In this document: positions 7,276 to 13,290 of the stretch, piece by piece | Layout of the letters: each line of letters starts with the position of its first letter | How positions within the stretch are numbered: position 1 is the first letter of the stretch | From: Promethearchaeota archaeon | GTDB taxonomy: Archaea; Asgardarchaeota; Lokiarchaeia; Sigynarchaeales; SOKP01 | Direction of reading: 5' to 3' | NCBI GenBank assembly: GCA_016839905.1 | Contig: JAEOTJ010000385.1 | Coordinates: 1-17,851 of the forward strand | DNA length: 17,851 nt | The notes under the pieces: generated by a model | Database searches by the model: none | What the model saw: only the letters and a program-made list of their open reading frames with translations | What the model was told of the DNA's origin: nothing | Translations under genes and position numbers: made by a program

Positions 7276-8202
7276 ATGAGTAAAGTACCTAAAATTATTT
7301 GTATTACAGGAGGTAAAGGGGGTACAGGGAAAACATTATGCGCTGTTAACATAGCTACTATGTTTAATAATGAAGGTTTTAAAGTACTTCTCATTGATGG
7401 CGATGTAGAGAATCCTAATACTCATCTTTTATTAGGAGCCCACCTTGAAAATCAATCTCCTGTTCCTTTTTTCAAACCTAAAATAATAGAAGAAAAATGT
7501 ACTAAATGTGGCTTATGTGCTCAAAATTGTACTCCACATGCATTATTACATATTGAAAATGCATTTCCCATTCCAATATTAGCTGTGTGTTCTGGATGCC
7601 AACTATGTTATAAGATTTGTCCTGTGGAAGCGATTGAAAAAGATTATAAGGTAATAGGATGGATTTATTCAACAGTAATAAACAATCTTTCGCTTATAAT
7701 AGGGGAATTAAAACCATCTGAGGCTCGTTCTGCTGCTATCGTAGAAGCAATCTTAGAAAAACTAAACGGAATTATTGAAAAAAACCCAGAAAGATTTGAT
7801 ATAATTATTTTAGATACGGCTCCAGGGGCTCATTGTGACGTTGAATTATTAATAAGTAAAGCAGATGTAGTAATTCCTGTTACGGAACCCACCAGATTTG
7901 GCAAGCTAGATTTATTAAGGATAATAGAATTGATAAAGTTATTAGATAAAGATTATCGAACAATCATCAATAGGTCTTCTTTACTGGGCTTTAGAGATGT
8001 ATTTTTAAAAGAATTAAAAGAAAAAGAAATCCCAATTTTAGGAGATATTCCTTTAGATGACGATATAGTAAATTCCTATTGTCAAGGAAAGCCTCTAATG
8101 GATGAAAACAGTGAATTTTTAAATGGAAAAGGATATAGAGCATTTAAAGAGATATTTGGAAATTTATTAAACTGGATTAATAATAAAAATGGAGGGAGTT
8201 AA
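7276..8202 (+). CDS. MinD/ParA-type ATPase with inserted two-[4Fe-4S] ferredoxin domain, copy 1
   Basis: A 308-residue P-loop ATPase of the family often labelled cobyrinic acid a,c-diamide synthase-like, matching the ORP-complex MinD ATPases of sulfate reducers. Walker A is GGKGGTGKT (12-20) and Walker B-like LDTAPG starts at L179. A ferredoxin domain is inserted after the first switch: CTKCGLCAQNC (C75-C85) and CSGCQLCYKICP (C105-C115), both complete. ATP hydrolysis is thus likely coupled to Fe-S chemistry, for example cofactor assembly on the NifX-like protein encoded just upstream. No strong ribosome-binding site precedes ATG 7276. Its last codons contain GGAGGGA, which appears to serve the next gene, and the stop TAA is in frame with that next gene. 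A CooC-like role in CODH maturation is possible but not supported by a specific motif. Confidence 0.9.
   Translation: MSKVPKIICITGGKGGTGKTLCAVNIATMFNNEGFKVLLIDGDVENPNTHLLLGAHLENQSPVPFFKPKIIEEKCTKCGLCAQNCTPHALLHIENAFPIPILAVCSGCQLCYKICPVEAIEKDYKVIGWIYSTVINNLSLIIGELKPSEARSAAIVEAILEKLNGIIEKNPERFDIIILDTAPGAHCDVELLISKADVVIPVTEPTRFGKLDLLRIIELIKLLDKDYRTIINRSSLLGFRDVFLKELKEKEIPILGDIPLDDDIVNSYCQGKPLMDENSEFLNGKGYRAFKEIFGNLLNWINNKNGGS
8191..8197 (+). promoter_or_regulatory. Shine-Dalgarno that decides the start of the second MinD ATPase
   Basis: GGAGGGA lies in the last codons of the upstream gene and ends 8 nt before an ATA codon at 8206. No ATG, GTG or TTG exists in frame until 8332, which is beyond the P-loop. 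The site therefore points to initiation at AUA 8206. Confidence 0.6.
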
Positions 8203-8205
8203 AGC

Positions 8206-9123
8206 ATAGAAAGGAAAGCCATAGGAGTTATTTCAGGGAAAGGAGGTGTAGGAAAAACATCGCTGGTTGCATCATTAGCAAGTCTTGCACAACAAGATTC
8301 TGAGATAAAAGTTATTATCCTAGATTGTGATGTGGACGCTCCTAATCTTGCCTTAATACTCCCTCCAGATTCAGAAGAAAAAATAAAAATTCAAGACACA
8401 TTTACTACTTTAAAAGCTACTTTTATTGAAGATAAATGTATTAATTGTAAGCAATGCATTGATAATCATTTTTGTGAATTTAATGCTTTAAAATGGAATG
8501 ATGACAATAAAGTTCCAATAGTGGATTATTTAGCGTGTGAAGGATGTGGAGCGTGTAAAGTTTTATGTCCGGAGAATGCATTCGAAATAAATGCTGTAAA
8601 AAGCGGAGAAATTATTTTTTATAAATCAAAAATAGGATTACCTTTAATATATGGTAAAACTAGATTGGGGAGTACAACATCAGGTAAATTAGTATCAGAC
8701 ACTAAACAATATGCTCAAAATATTGATGAATTTCCTGAAAGTAACTTAGTAATTATCGATGGTCCTCCTGGGATAGGTTGTCCTGTAATTGCGACTGTTT
8801 CAGGATTGGATTATATTATTACAATAACAGAGCCAACCCCGTCAGGCTTGCACGATCTTATAAGAGCAATTGAGGTTGTACAACAATTTAAAATTCCATT
8901 TGGAATAGTTATAAATAAATACGATTTAAAAAGCCCTTTTCAAGAAAAATTCAAGAATTTTATTGATGAGACAGGTTATAATATTTTAGGACGTATTCCT
9001 TTTGATTTATCAATTCCTAAAGCAATGTCATTTGCAAAACCAGTAATAGATAATTCACCAGATTCAAGAGCTAGTTTAGCTATTAAAAAAATCTATAAAA
9101 ATTTAAAAAATAATTTGGAATGA
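8206..9123 (+). CDS. MinD/ParA-type ATPase with inserted ferredoxin domain, copy 2; probable AUA start
   Basis: Paralog of the preceding gene, about 305 residues. Walker A is SGKGGVGKTS (residues 10-19), followed by DCDVDAPNLA. The ferredoxin insert has CINCKQCIDNHFC, where the last spacing is five residues instead of three, and CEGCGACKVLCP, which is canonical. Walker B-like is DGPPGIGCP. A conventional start would only be GTG 8332, but that lies inside DVDAPN and loses the P-loop. The frame is open back to the TAA (8200-8202) of the upstream gene, and AUA 8206 behind GGAGGGA gives MERKAIGVISGKGG, a normal family N-terminus. Alternatives are a base error changing ATG to ATA, or UAA readthrough making one tandem protein. 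Probably acts with copy 1 as a heteromeric ATPase pair. Confidence 0.85.
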   Translation: MERKAIGVISGKGGVGKTSLVASLASLAQQDSEIKVIILDCDVDAPNLALILPPDSEEKIKIQDTFTTLKATFIEDKCINCKQCIDNHFCEFNALKWNDDNKVPIVDYLACEGCGACKVLCPENAFEINAVKSGEIIFYKSKIGLPLIYGKTRLGSTTSGKLVSDTKQYAQNIDEFPESNLVIIDGPPGIGCPVIATVSGLDYIITITEPTPSGLHDLIRAIEVVQQFKIPFGIVINKYDLKSPFQEKFKNFIDETGYNILGRIPFDLSIPKAMSFAKPVIDNSPDSRASLAIKKIYKNLKNNLE

Positions 9124-9168
9124 TATATCTTTGGTTAATTTATTAAGAAAGGATCAATAAATAGCCGC

Positions 9169-9182
9169 TTTTTTTATTTTTT
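9169..9182 (+). terminator. T-run terminator after the NifX/MinD operon
   Basis: CCGC followed by seven Ts, one A and six more Ts, 46-59 nt after the last stop codon of the operon. Archaeal termination uses such U-tracts without requiring a hairpin. Confidence 0.55.
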
Positions 9183-9577
9183 ACATAAAACACTCCCCAT
9201 TTTCCAAATTTGATAGTTCTATAAGTTATAAATTATTAATCAAGAATGTTCTCCAAATTTCCGTAAATTTTTTTAAATTCATTCCAGTCATAAAGAATAG
9301 AAATTAAATTGAAGAAAAAAGGATTTTGATGACAATCTCATCTATTCAAAACATTTAGAAGCCAAATTTAACAGATTGATCAAGATTAACAAAAATATAA
9401 GGTTAGTGGACTCAATACTTGGCGAATTGAAAATTAAAGATGGAGAAAAAAGGGGAATAAGATTTTATAACAGTCCTTCGTAGATAGATTTTATAAATAA
9501 TCTTCTTTTGTAAAATTAAACACAAAATTTTTTATGCATTGATAATTTTATTTATCAAATAAAAGGGGGTGCAAAAT
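9183..9577. other. Intergenic region with decayed coding traces
   Basis: About 395 bases without an intact gene. On the plus strand 9313-9483 is open without a convincing start; near its end it reads LVDSILGELKIKDGEK. On the minus strand around 9239-9330 a short open stretch reads LYDWNEFKKIYGNLENILD and stops. Both have protein-like composition but I recognise neither. Just before the next gene, TTGATAA-N6-TTATCAA (9539-9558) is an inverted repeat that could be a regulator site of the second HdrD-like gene. It differs from the TGAATA palindromes elsewhere. Confidence 0.35.
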
Positions 9578-10744
9578 ATGTTTGATGTGGAAAAATGTAC
9601 AAGATGTGGTCTGTGCTTAGAAAGTTGTCCTGTTATAGATTTAGATATAAATCAAGCTAAAATGGAGATTGAAAATCTTATTGCAGGTTCAAGTTTTATT
9701 GTAAATGAATGTGCTACTTGTGGAACATGTGATTTTCATTGTCCAAATAATTTTACTCCTTCAGATTTAATTAAAGACTTAAAACTAAAATTAATTCGAG
9801 AATTAGATGAAAAAGGAAAGATTCCACGAATAAGTAGATTTTTATTTCCGTTCAATAAACCAAATGTATTCACGTTTTATGAAAAAGAAATGATGAATCC
9901 TGAAGAAGTTAAGAATTTAGAAGAATGGAAATCACCTCCAAATTCTGAAGAAATAGTATTGTTAGGATGTTCTATCTCATATCTCATGCAATATATATAC
10001 GACAACCCCACACTTAAAAGATTATTGAGAGGAAAAGTCTTTGCTGGTGGAATTGACTTTTGTTGTGGTGAACTCTATCATAGATCATGCATGCCTCTAG
10101 AGAAAAATGAAATAGAGGATCGTTTATATTCAAAATTTTCTGAATTAGGAGTTAAAAAATTAATTACGTTCTGCAATGAATGTTATGAAGCATATAAACA
10201 CGAATATAAAAAAATTTCTGATGAATTTGAAGTAGTATCCATTTGGGAATATATATTCAACGCAATTAAAAAAGGAGATTTAAAAATAACAAATAAATTA
10301 GATCTAAAAGTTGCGTTTCATGATGCATGTGTAGTAAAAAAGTATCCTGAGTTAATGGACTATCCCCGAAAAATTATAGAAGCAATAGGTTGCGAAATTA
10401 TCGAATTGGAACATAACCACGAGGATGCATTATGTTGTGGTTTATCACGAGGTTTGCTGGTTCGGAAACTTATGGAAAAAACTCGAAGGAAAAGGTTTAA
10501 AGAAATAAAAAAAACAGGATCTAAATATGTAATTAATACATGTTATGGATGCATAGCCAATTTTTCGCTAGATTCTCGCGTGCTAATGCAAGAATATAAA
10601 ATCCTATCTGTATTGGAACTCCTAAGAATGGGCTGCGGGGAGGAAGTTGATGTATTTAAAAATACATCTCGATTTAATGACATATTGAATACATCAATGG
10701 TTTTTTATAGAAAGAGGAGATTGGAGAGACTTCAACAATCTTAA
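9578..10744 (+). CDS. HdrD/GlpC-like iron-sulfur protein with two ferredoxin motifs and two CCG domains, copy 2
   Basis: A 388-residue paralog of the protein at 1765-2898, expected to shuttle electrons in the cytoplasm. Ferredoxin motifs are CTRCGLCLESCP (C7-C17) and CATCGTCDFHCP (C45-C55). CCG domain 1 has C131, FCCGE (162-164) and CNEC (C199/C202). CCG domain 2 has HDAC (C251), CCG at 286-288 and CYGC (C322/C325). GGGGG at 9565-9569 is correctly spaced to ATG 9578, so I prefer this to the in-frame GTG at 9569 overlapping that site. The C-terminus extends about 40 residues past the last Cys pair and ends basic (RKRRLERLQQS). It follows the MinD pair after a decayed gap and converges on DUF134. 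No flavoprotein or membrane partner is seen beside it. Confidence 0.86.
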   Translation: MFDVEKCTRCGLCLESCPVIDLDINQAKMEIENLIAGSSFIVNECATCGTCDFHCPNNFTPSDLIKDLKLKLIRELDEKGKIPRISRFLFPFNKPNVFTFYEKEMMNPEEVKNLEEWKSPPNSEEIVLLGCSISYLMQYIYDNPTLKRLLRGKVFAGGIDFCCGELYHRSCMPLEKNEIEDRLYSKFSELGVKKLITFCNECYEAYKHEYKKISDEFEVVSIWEYIFNAIKKGDLKITNKLDLKVAFHDACVVKKYPELMDYPRKIIEAIGCEIIELEHNHEDALCCGLSRGLLVRKLMEKTRRKRFKEIKKTGSKYVINTCYGCIANFSLDSRVLMQEYKILSVLELLRMGCGEEVDVFKNTSRFNDILNTSMVFYRKRRLERLQQS

Positions 10745-10792
10745 AATAATGAATTTTTTAATAAATAATAATAATTGAATTGAATTTAGATT

Positions 10793-11212
10793 TTAAATTT
10801 GTTCCCTAATAAAATAATATACATTTTCCGAATTACATTTGATACATTTAACTTTATTTTCTTTTGATGCTGTTTTATCTTCCCATTCATGATTGCAATC
10901 TAAGCATCCATAACCAATAATGCTCACTTTATAATCAATATTGCCACCGTAAATTTGAATTTTTTTTCCTTCGATTAATGCTTTGGTAATCTTTTGATGA
11001 CCACTATCAAGGATGCGCGAAAATGTAGGTTGGCTAATTAGCATTTTTTCAGCTGCTAATTTCTGATTTAAACCTATATAGTGCTTAAGACGCAGCGTTT
11101 CAAATTCAGCAATATCTAAAATAACGCAGTTATCGATTGTTGGGGCCACACCAGAGAAATAAAAATTATTAGGTGTTTGTTTTACCCATCTTCGTCTAGT
11201 TCTTCTTCCCAT
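10793..11212 (-). CDS. DUF134 family HTH regulator with C-terminal zinc ribbon
   Basis: A 139-residue predicted DNA-binding protein. The N-terminus MGRRTRRRWV and the core DIAEFETLRLKHYIGLNQ, then AAEKMLISQPTFSRILDS (about 33-70), match the DUF134 family, whose sigma-70 region-4-like helix-turn-helix is at about residues 45-70. Family members usually stop near residue 95-100; here a zinc ribbon is added with C103-X2-C106 and C123-X2-C126. A NifX-like gene sits upstream on the same strand, a pairing common for DUF134. The control region before it carries a perfect TGAATAATTATTCA (11262-11275), so the gene may be controlled by its own product and may regulate the other palindrome-bearing promoters. 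The zinc ribbon could sense metal or redox state. The family call is confident, the regulon is inference. Confidence 0.85.
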   Translation of the reverse strand: MGRRTRRRWVKQTPNNFYFSGVAPTIDNCVILDIAEFETLRLKHYIGLNQKLAAEKMLISQPTFSRILDSGHQKITKALIEGKKIQIYGGNIDYKVSIIGYGCLDCNHEWEDKTASKENKVKCIKCNSENVYYFIREQI

Positions 11213-11261
11213 ATTGAATCAAATTAAAAAAATAAAGAATATCTTTTTATTTCCTTATTAA

Positions 11262-11275
11262 TGAATAATTATTCA
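11262..11275. promoter_or_regulatory. Perfect operator-like palindrome TGAATAATTATTCA before DUF134
   Basis: Identical over 14 bp to the site at 1685-1698, almost 10 kb away. It lies 50 nt upstream of the DUF134 start, just upstream of a likely minus-strand TATA box (AATAAAAAG, about 11245-11253). It suggests autoregulation by the DUF134 protein or control by another factor. Confidence 0.6.
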
Positions 11276-11315
11276 GCAAATATAAATTATAAGGTTAAAA
11301 AAAAAGATTTCCTTG

Positions 11316-11723
11316 TTAATTATGATGATGGTGGTGGTTATTTTGATCATCCGCTTCAGTATGGACTTTTTCGACACCATAACCTTTACCTCCACCTGGA
11401 GCGCATAGACTTTTTCCCCCTTCTAATGTCCCATTTATTATCTTCTTGATGACATCATCAACATTGCCAACAATCCCCATAATTACTTCTATACCATATT
11501 GATTAAAGAATTGAACTGCTCGGGGCCCCATTCCTCCAGCAATCATATATTTTGCAGCATTTTCATTTATAAATTGGGGTATTGTTCCAACTGCATGTCC
11601 TGGATTGGGAAGTATTTCCCTTTTGATTACCTTATTATCTTCAATTGTTATAAAAGTAAAGTCTGGAGCTCTCCCAAAATGTGCGCATACATTTCCCGAA
11701 TCTGTACTAATAGCAATTTTCAT
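11316..11723 (-). CDS. NifX/NafY-like (ORP family) cofactor-binding protein with His tail, copy 2
   Basis: A 135-residue member of the iron-molybdenum-cofactor-binding fold. It starts MKIAISTDSGNVCAHFGRAPD, typical of the family's first strand and loop, with Cys and His in place to touch a metal. AGGMGPRAVQFFNQYGI and VDDVIKKIINGTLEGG are the central and late family blocks, followed by LCAPGGGKG. The end DDQNNHHHHHN is a five-His metal-binding tail. I chose ATG 11723 because GAGATGA sits five bases before it; an in-frame ATG at 11732 would add MIK. The gene is upstream of DUF134 on the same strand, and divergent from purE across a palindrome at 11786-11799. Likely partner of the Mrp/MinD proteins, or a metal chaperone. 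Confidence 0.87.
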   Translation of the reverse strand: MKIAISTDSGNVCAHFGRAPDFTFITIEDNKVIKREILPNPGHAVGTIPQFINENAAKYMIAGGMGPRAVQFFNQYGIEVIMGIVGNVDDVIKKIINGTLEGGKSLCAPGGGKGYGVEKVHTEADDQNNHHHHHN

Positions 11724-11785
11724 TTTTATCATCTCATATTTTTAAAGATTCATAAATTATTATGATTTTTTGAATTTAAGTTTTA

Positions 11786-11799
11786 TGAATATTTATTCA
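11786..11799. promoter_or_regulatory. Operator-like site TGAATATTTATTCA
   Basis: Half sites TGAATA and TATTCA are both intact around a TT centre. It lies 62 nt upstream of the NifX copy 2 start and about 90 nt upstream of purE, in their divergent control region. Fifth member of the repeated site set. Confidence 0.5.
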
Positions 11800-11889
11800 A
11801 AATATATATTTATAATAATGAGAAAATATATATAAATTTCATTAATCCCATATAGAATCCTTAATATAAATTATATCTTTAAATAACAT

Positions 11890-12303
11890 ATGAGTAATTC
11901 AACTCAGAATAAAATTCAAGTTGCTGTAATTGCAGGAAGTACTTCAGATGAAAAGGTATATGAAAAGGCTTTAAAAGTATTAGAAGAAAATTCCGTACCT
12001 CATGAACTTAAAATACTTTCTGCTCACAGAGATCCAGACAAACTCGATGATTATTTAAAATCGAATGAAGCGTTAATATATATCGCAGTAGCAGGATTAT
12101 CTGCGGCATTGCCAGGAGTTATTGCCTCAAAGATTGATAAACCGGTGATAGGAGTTCCCGTAAGTGCAAAATTGGGAGGTTTAGATGCATTATTATCAAT
12201 TGCTCAAATGCCTCCAAGAGTACCTGTAGCGTGTGTAGGCATTGATCGGGGTGAAAACGCAGCATATTTAGCAATTAGAATACTTAATTTATTGAAAAAA
12301 TAA
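11890..12303 (+). CDS. purE: PurE, 5-(carboxyamino)imidazole ribonucleotide mutase / AIR carboxylase
   Basis: Acts in de novo purine synthesis, making 4-carboxy-5-aminoimidazole ribonucleotide. The 137-residue protein shows the phosphate-binding AGSTSDEKV (15-23), the catalytic SAHRDP with His46, the [14 protein letters not shown] helix (66-79) and [19 protein letters not shown] (96-114). The late motif [19 protein letters not shown] resembles archaeal PurE rather than E. coli PurE. No purK is in the window, so whether it uses N5-CAIR (class I) or CO2 plus AIR (class II) is not decided. ATG 11890 matches the family start. It is 17 nt upstream of rpiA and probably forms a two-gene nucleotide-precursor operon with it. 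Confidence 0.95.
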   Translation: MSNSTQNKIQVAVIAGSTSDEKVYEKALKVLEENSVPHELKILSAHRDPDKLDDYLKSNEALIYIAVAGLSAALPGVIASKIDKPVIGVPVSAKLGGLDALLSIAQMPPRVPVACVGIDRGENAAYLAIRILNLLKK

Positions 12304-12320
12304 ATTCAATTGATATACTA

Positions 12321-13025
12321 ATGACTGAAGATTTAATTGAAAAGGGAAAAAAGGCAGCAGCATTTAAAGCTGTAAATGAAAATGTCAAAAAAAACATGGT
12401 TTTAGGAATTGGCAGCGGTTCAACTGTAGTATATGCTATAGAGAGAATTGCAGAACTTAATAGAGAAAAAGATTTAAACTTAAAATGTATTCCAAGTTCA
12501 TTTCAGTCGTATCAATTAATAATAGAAAATGGATTAACCTTAGTATCATTAGATCAATATCCTGAAATTGACTTAGACATTGATGGTGCAGATGAAATTG
12601 ATAACAATCTTAATTTAATTAAGGGAGGCGGAGGTTGTTTGGTACAAGAAAAGATTATTGCCTCAAATTCAAAAATGCTCATAATAATCGTGGATTTTAG
12701 AAAAAGATCTAAAAAATTAGGAGAAAATTGGAAAAAAGGCGTTCCAATTGAAGTTATCCCAATGGCCTATGCACCTCTCATGAAAAAGTTTAAAAAGCTC
12801 GGGGGAAAGCCAATTCTTCGAATGGCAAGATCTAAAATGGGACCTCTAATAACTGATAATGGGAATTTTATTATTGATGTTAATTTTGGGACCATTATTA
12901 ATCCCTCAGAGCTTAACGATAAAATTCTCGCAATTCCGGGAATAATAGATACTGGATTTTTTATCGGAATGACTTCAAAGGCTTATATCGGTCAAAATAA
13001 TGGAGAAGTCATAATTCTTGATTGA
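12321..13025 (+). CDS. rpiA: Ribose-5-phosphate isomerase A
   Basis: Interconverts ribose 5-phosphate and ribulose 5-phosphate, supplying ribose for PRPP and purine synthesis, which fits its place after purE. The 234-residue length is normal. Motifs are GIGSGSTV (29-36, phosphate loop), LDIDGADEID (85-94, catalytic Asp pair) and KGGGGCLVQEKI (101-112, general-base Glu110). The late blocks GPLITDNGNFIIDV and PGIIDTGFF are typical of the family. ATG 12321 follows purE by 17 nt without a strong ribosome-binding site. The stop codon TGA at 13023-13025 directly abuts an IS200/IS605-like remnant, so the former 3' flank of this operon has been replaced. Confidence 0.95.
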   Translation: MTEDLIEKGKKAAAFKAVNENVKKNMVLGIGSGSTVVYAIERIAELNREKDLNLKCIPSSFQSYQLIIENGLTLVSLDQYPEIDLDIDGADEIDNNLNLIKGGGGCLVQEKIIASNSKMLIIIVDFRKRSKKLGENWKKGVPIEVIPMAYAPLMKKFKKLGGKPILRMARSKMGPLITDNGNFIIDVNFGTIINPSELNDKILAIPGIIDTGFFIGMTSKAYIGQNNGEVIILD

Positions 13026-13275
13026 ACTACCCGCACCTAAATAAAGGAGCTGGATTCTTGCTTCTACGACTACAGCACCCCCTTAAGGGCCGTCTTATAC
13101 AATCTCCACAAGCGTGAATTCCCGTAGTCCCTACGGTATGGATGAATTTGGTTATCATTCATCTAAATATAGATAAGGGGATGTGTCTTAAAAAGTAAGA
13201 AAGGGTGGGGAATTATTGATTTGTGCAAAATTCATCCCACTCCTAAATAAAGGAGGGGGTTTTCTTTAGCTTTAA
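13026..13275. mobile_element. IS200/IS605-type element remnant without transposase
   Basis: About 250 bases, more GC-rich than the surroundings, without coding capacity. It is bounded by two copies of the exact 14-mer CCTAAATAAAGGAG (13036-13049 and 13242-13255). The right copy sits in a hairpin CTCCT-aaataa-AGGAG flanked by CCCA and GGGG, followed by TTTTC, which is how TnpB/IS605 right ends typically look. Inside are CCCTTAAGGG (palindrome, 13080-13089), the hairpin CCGTAG-tcc-CTACGG (13122-13136) and GATGAAT-N9-ATTCATC (13141-13163). This density of small hairpins is typical of IS200/IS605 ends and of the noncoding RNA made there. Neither TnpA nor TnpB is present, so this is a non-autonomous derivative or scar. 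Family naming rests on pattern memory. Confidence 0.55.
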
Positions 13276-13290
13276 TGATAAAAAAAATAT

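Noticed and set aside
8332..9123. Start of the second MinD ATPase at GTG 8332
   Set aside because: It falls inside the conserved DVDAPN motif and removes the P-loop, which is present in frame upstream.
6826..9123. Nitrogenase cofactor (nif) operon
   Set aside because: No nifH, D, K, E, N or B genes are seen; the NifX-family proteins with MinD and Mrp fit the ORP-type set.
10240..10262. Further operator copy GAATATATATTC
   Set aside because: Inside the coding region of the second HdrD-like gene and lacking the first T of the TGAATA half site; likely chance in AT-rich DNA.
11261..11449. Plus-strand ORF of 62 aa
   Set aside because: Overlaps the operator palindrome and the 3' end of the NifX copy 2 gene on the other strand; no ribosome-binding site or recognisable content.
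13026..13275. CRISPR array or riboswitch
   Set aside because: Only two copies of a 14-bp repeat, no regular spacers; hairpins and flanks fit an IS200/IS605 remnant better, and no gene follows in a riboswitch-like arrangement.
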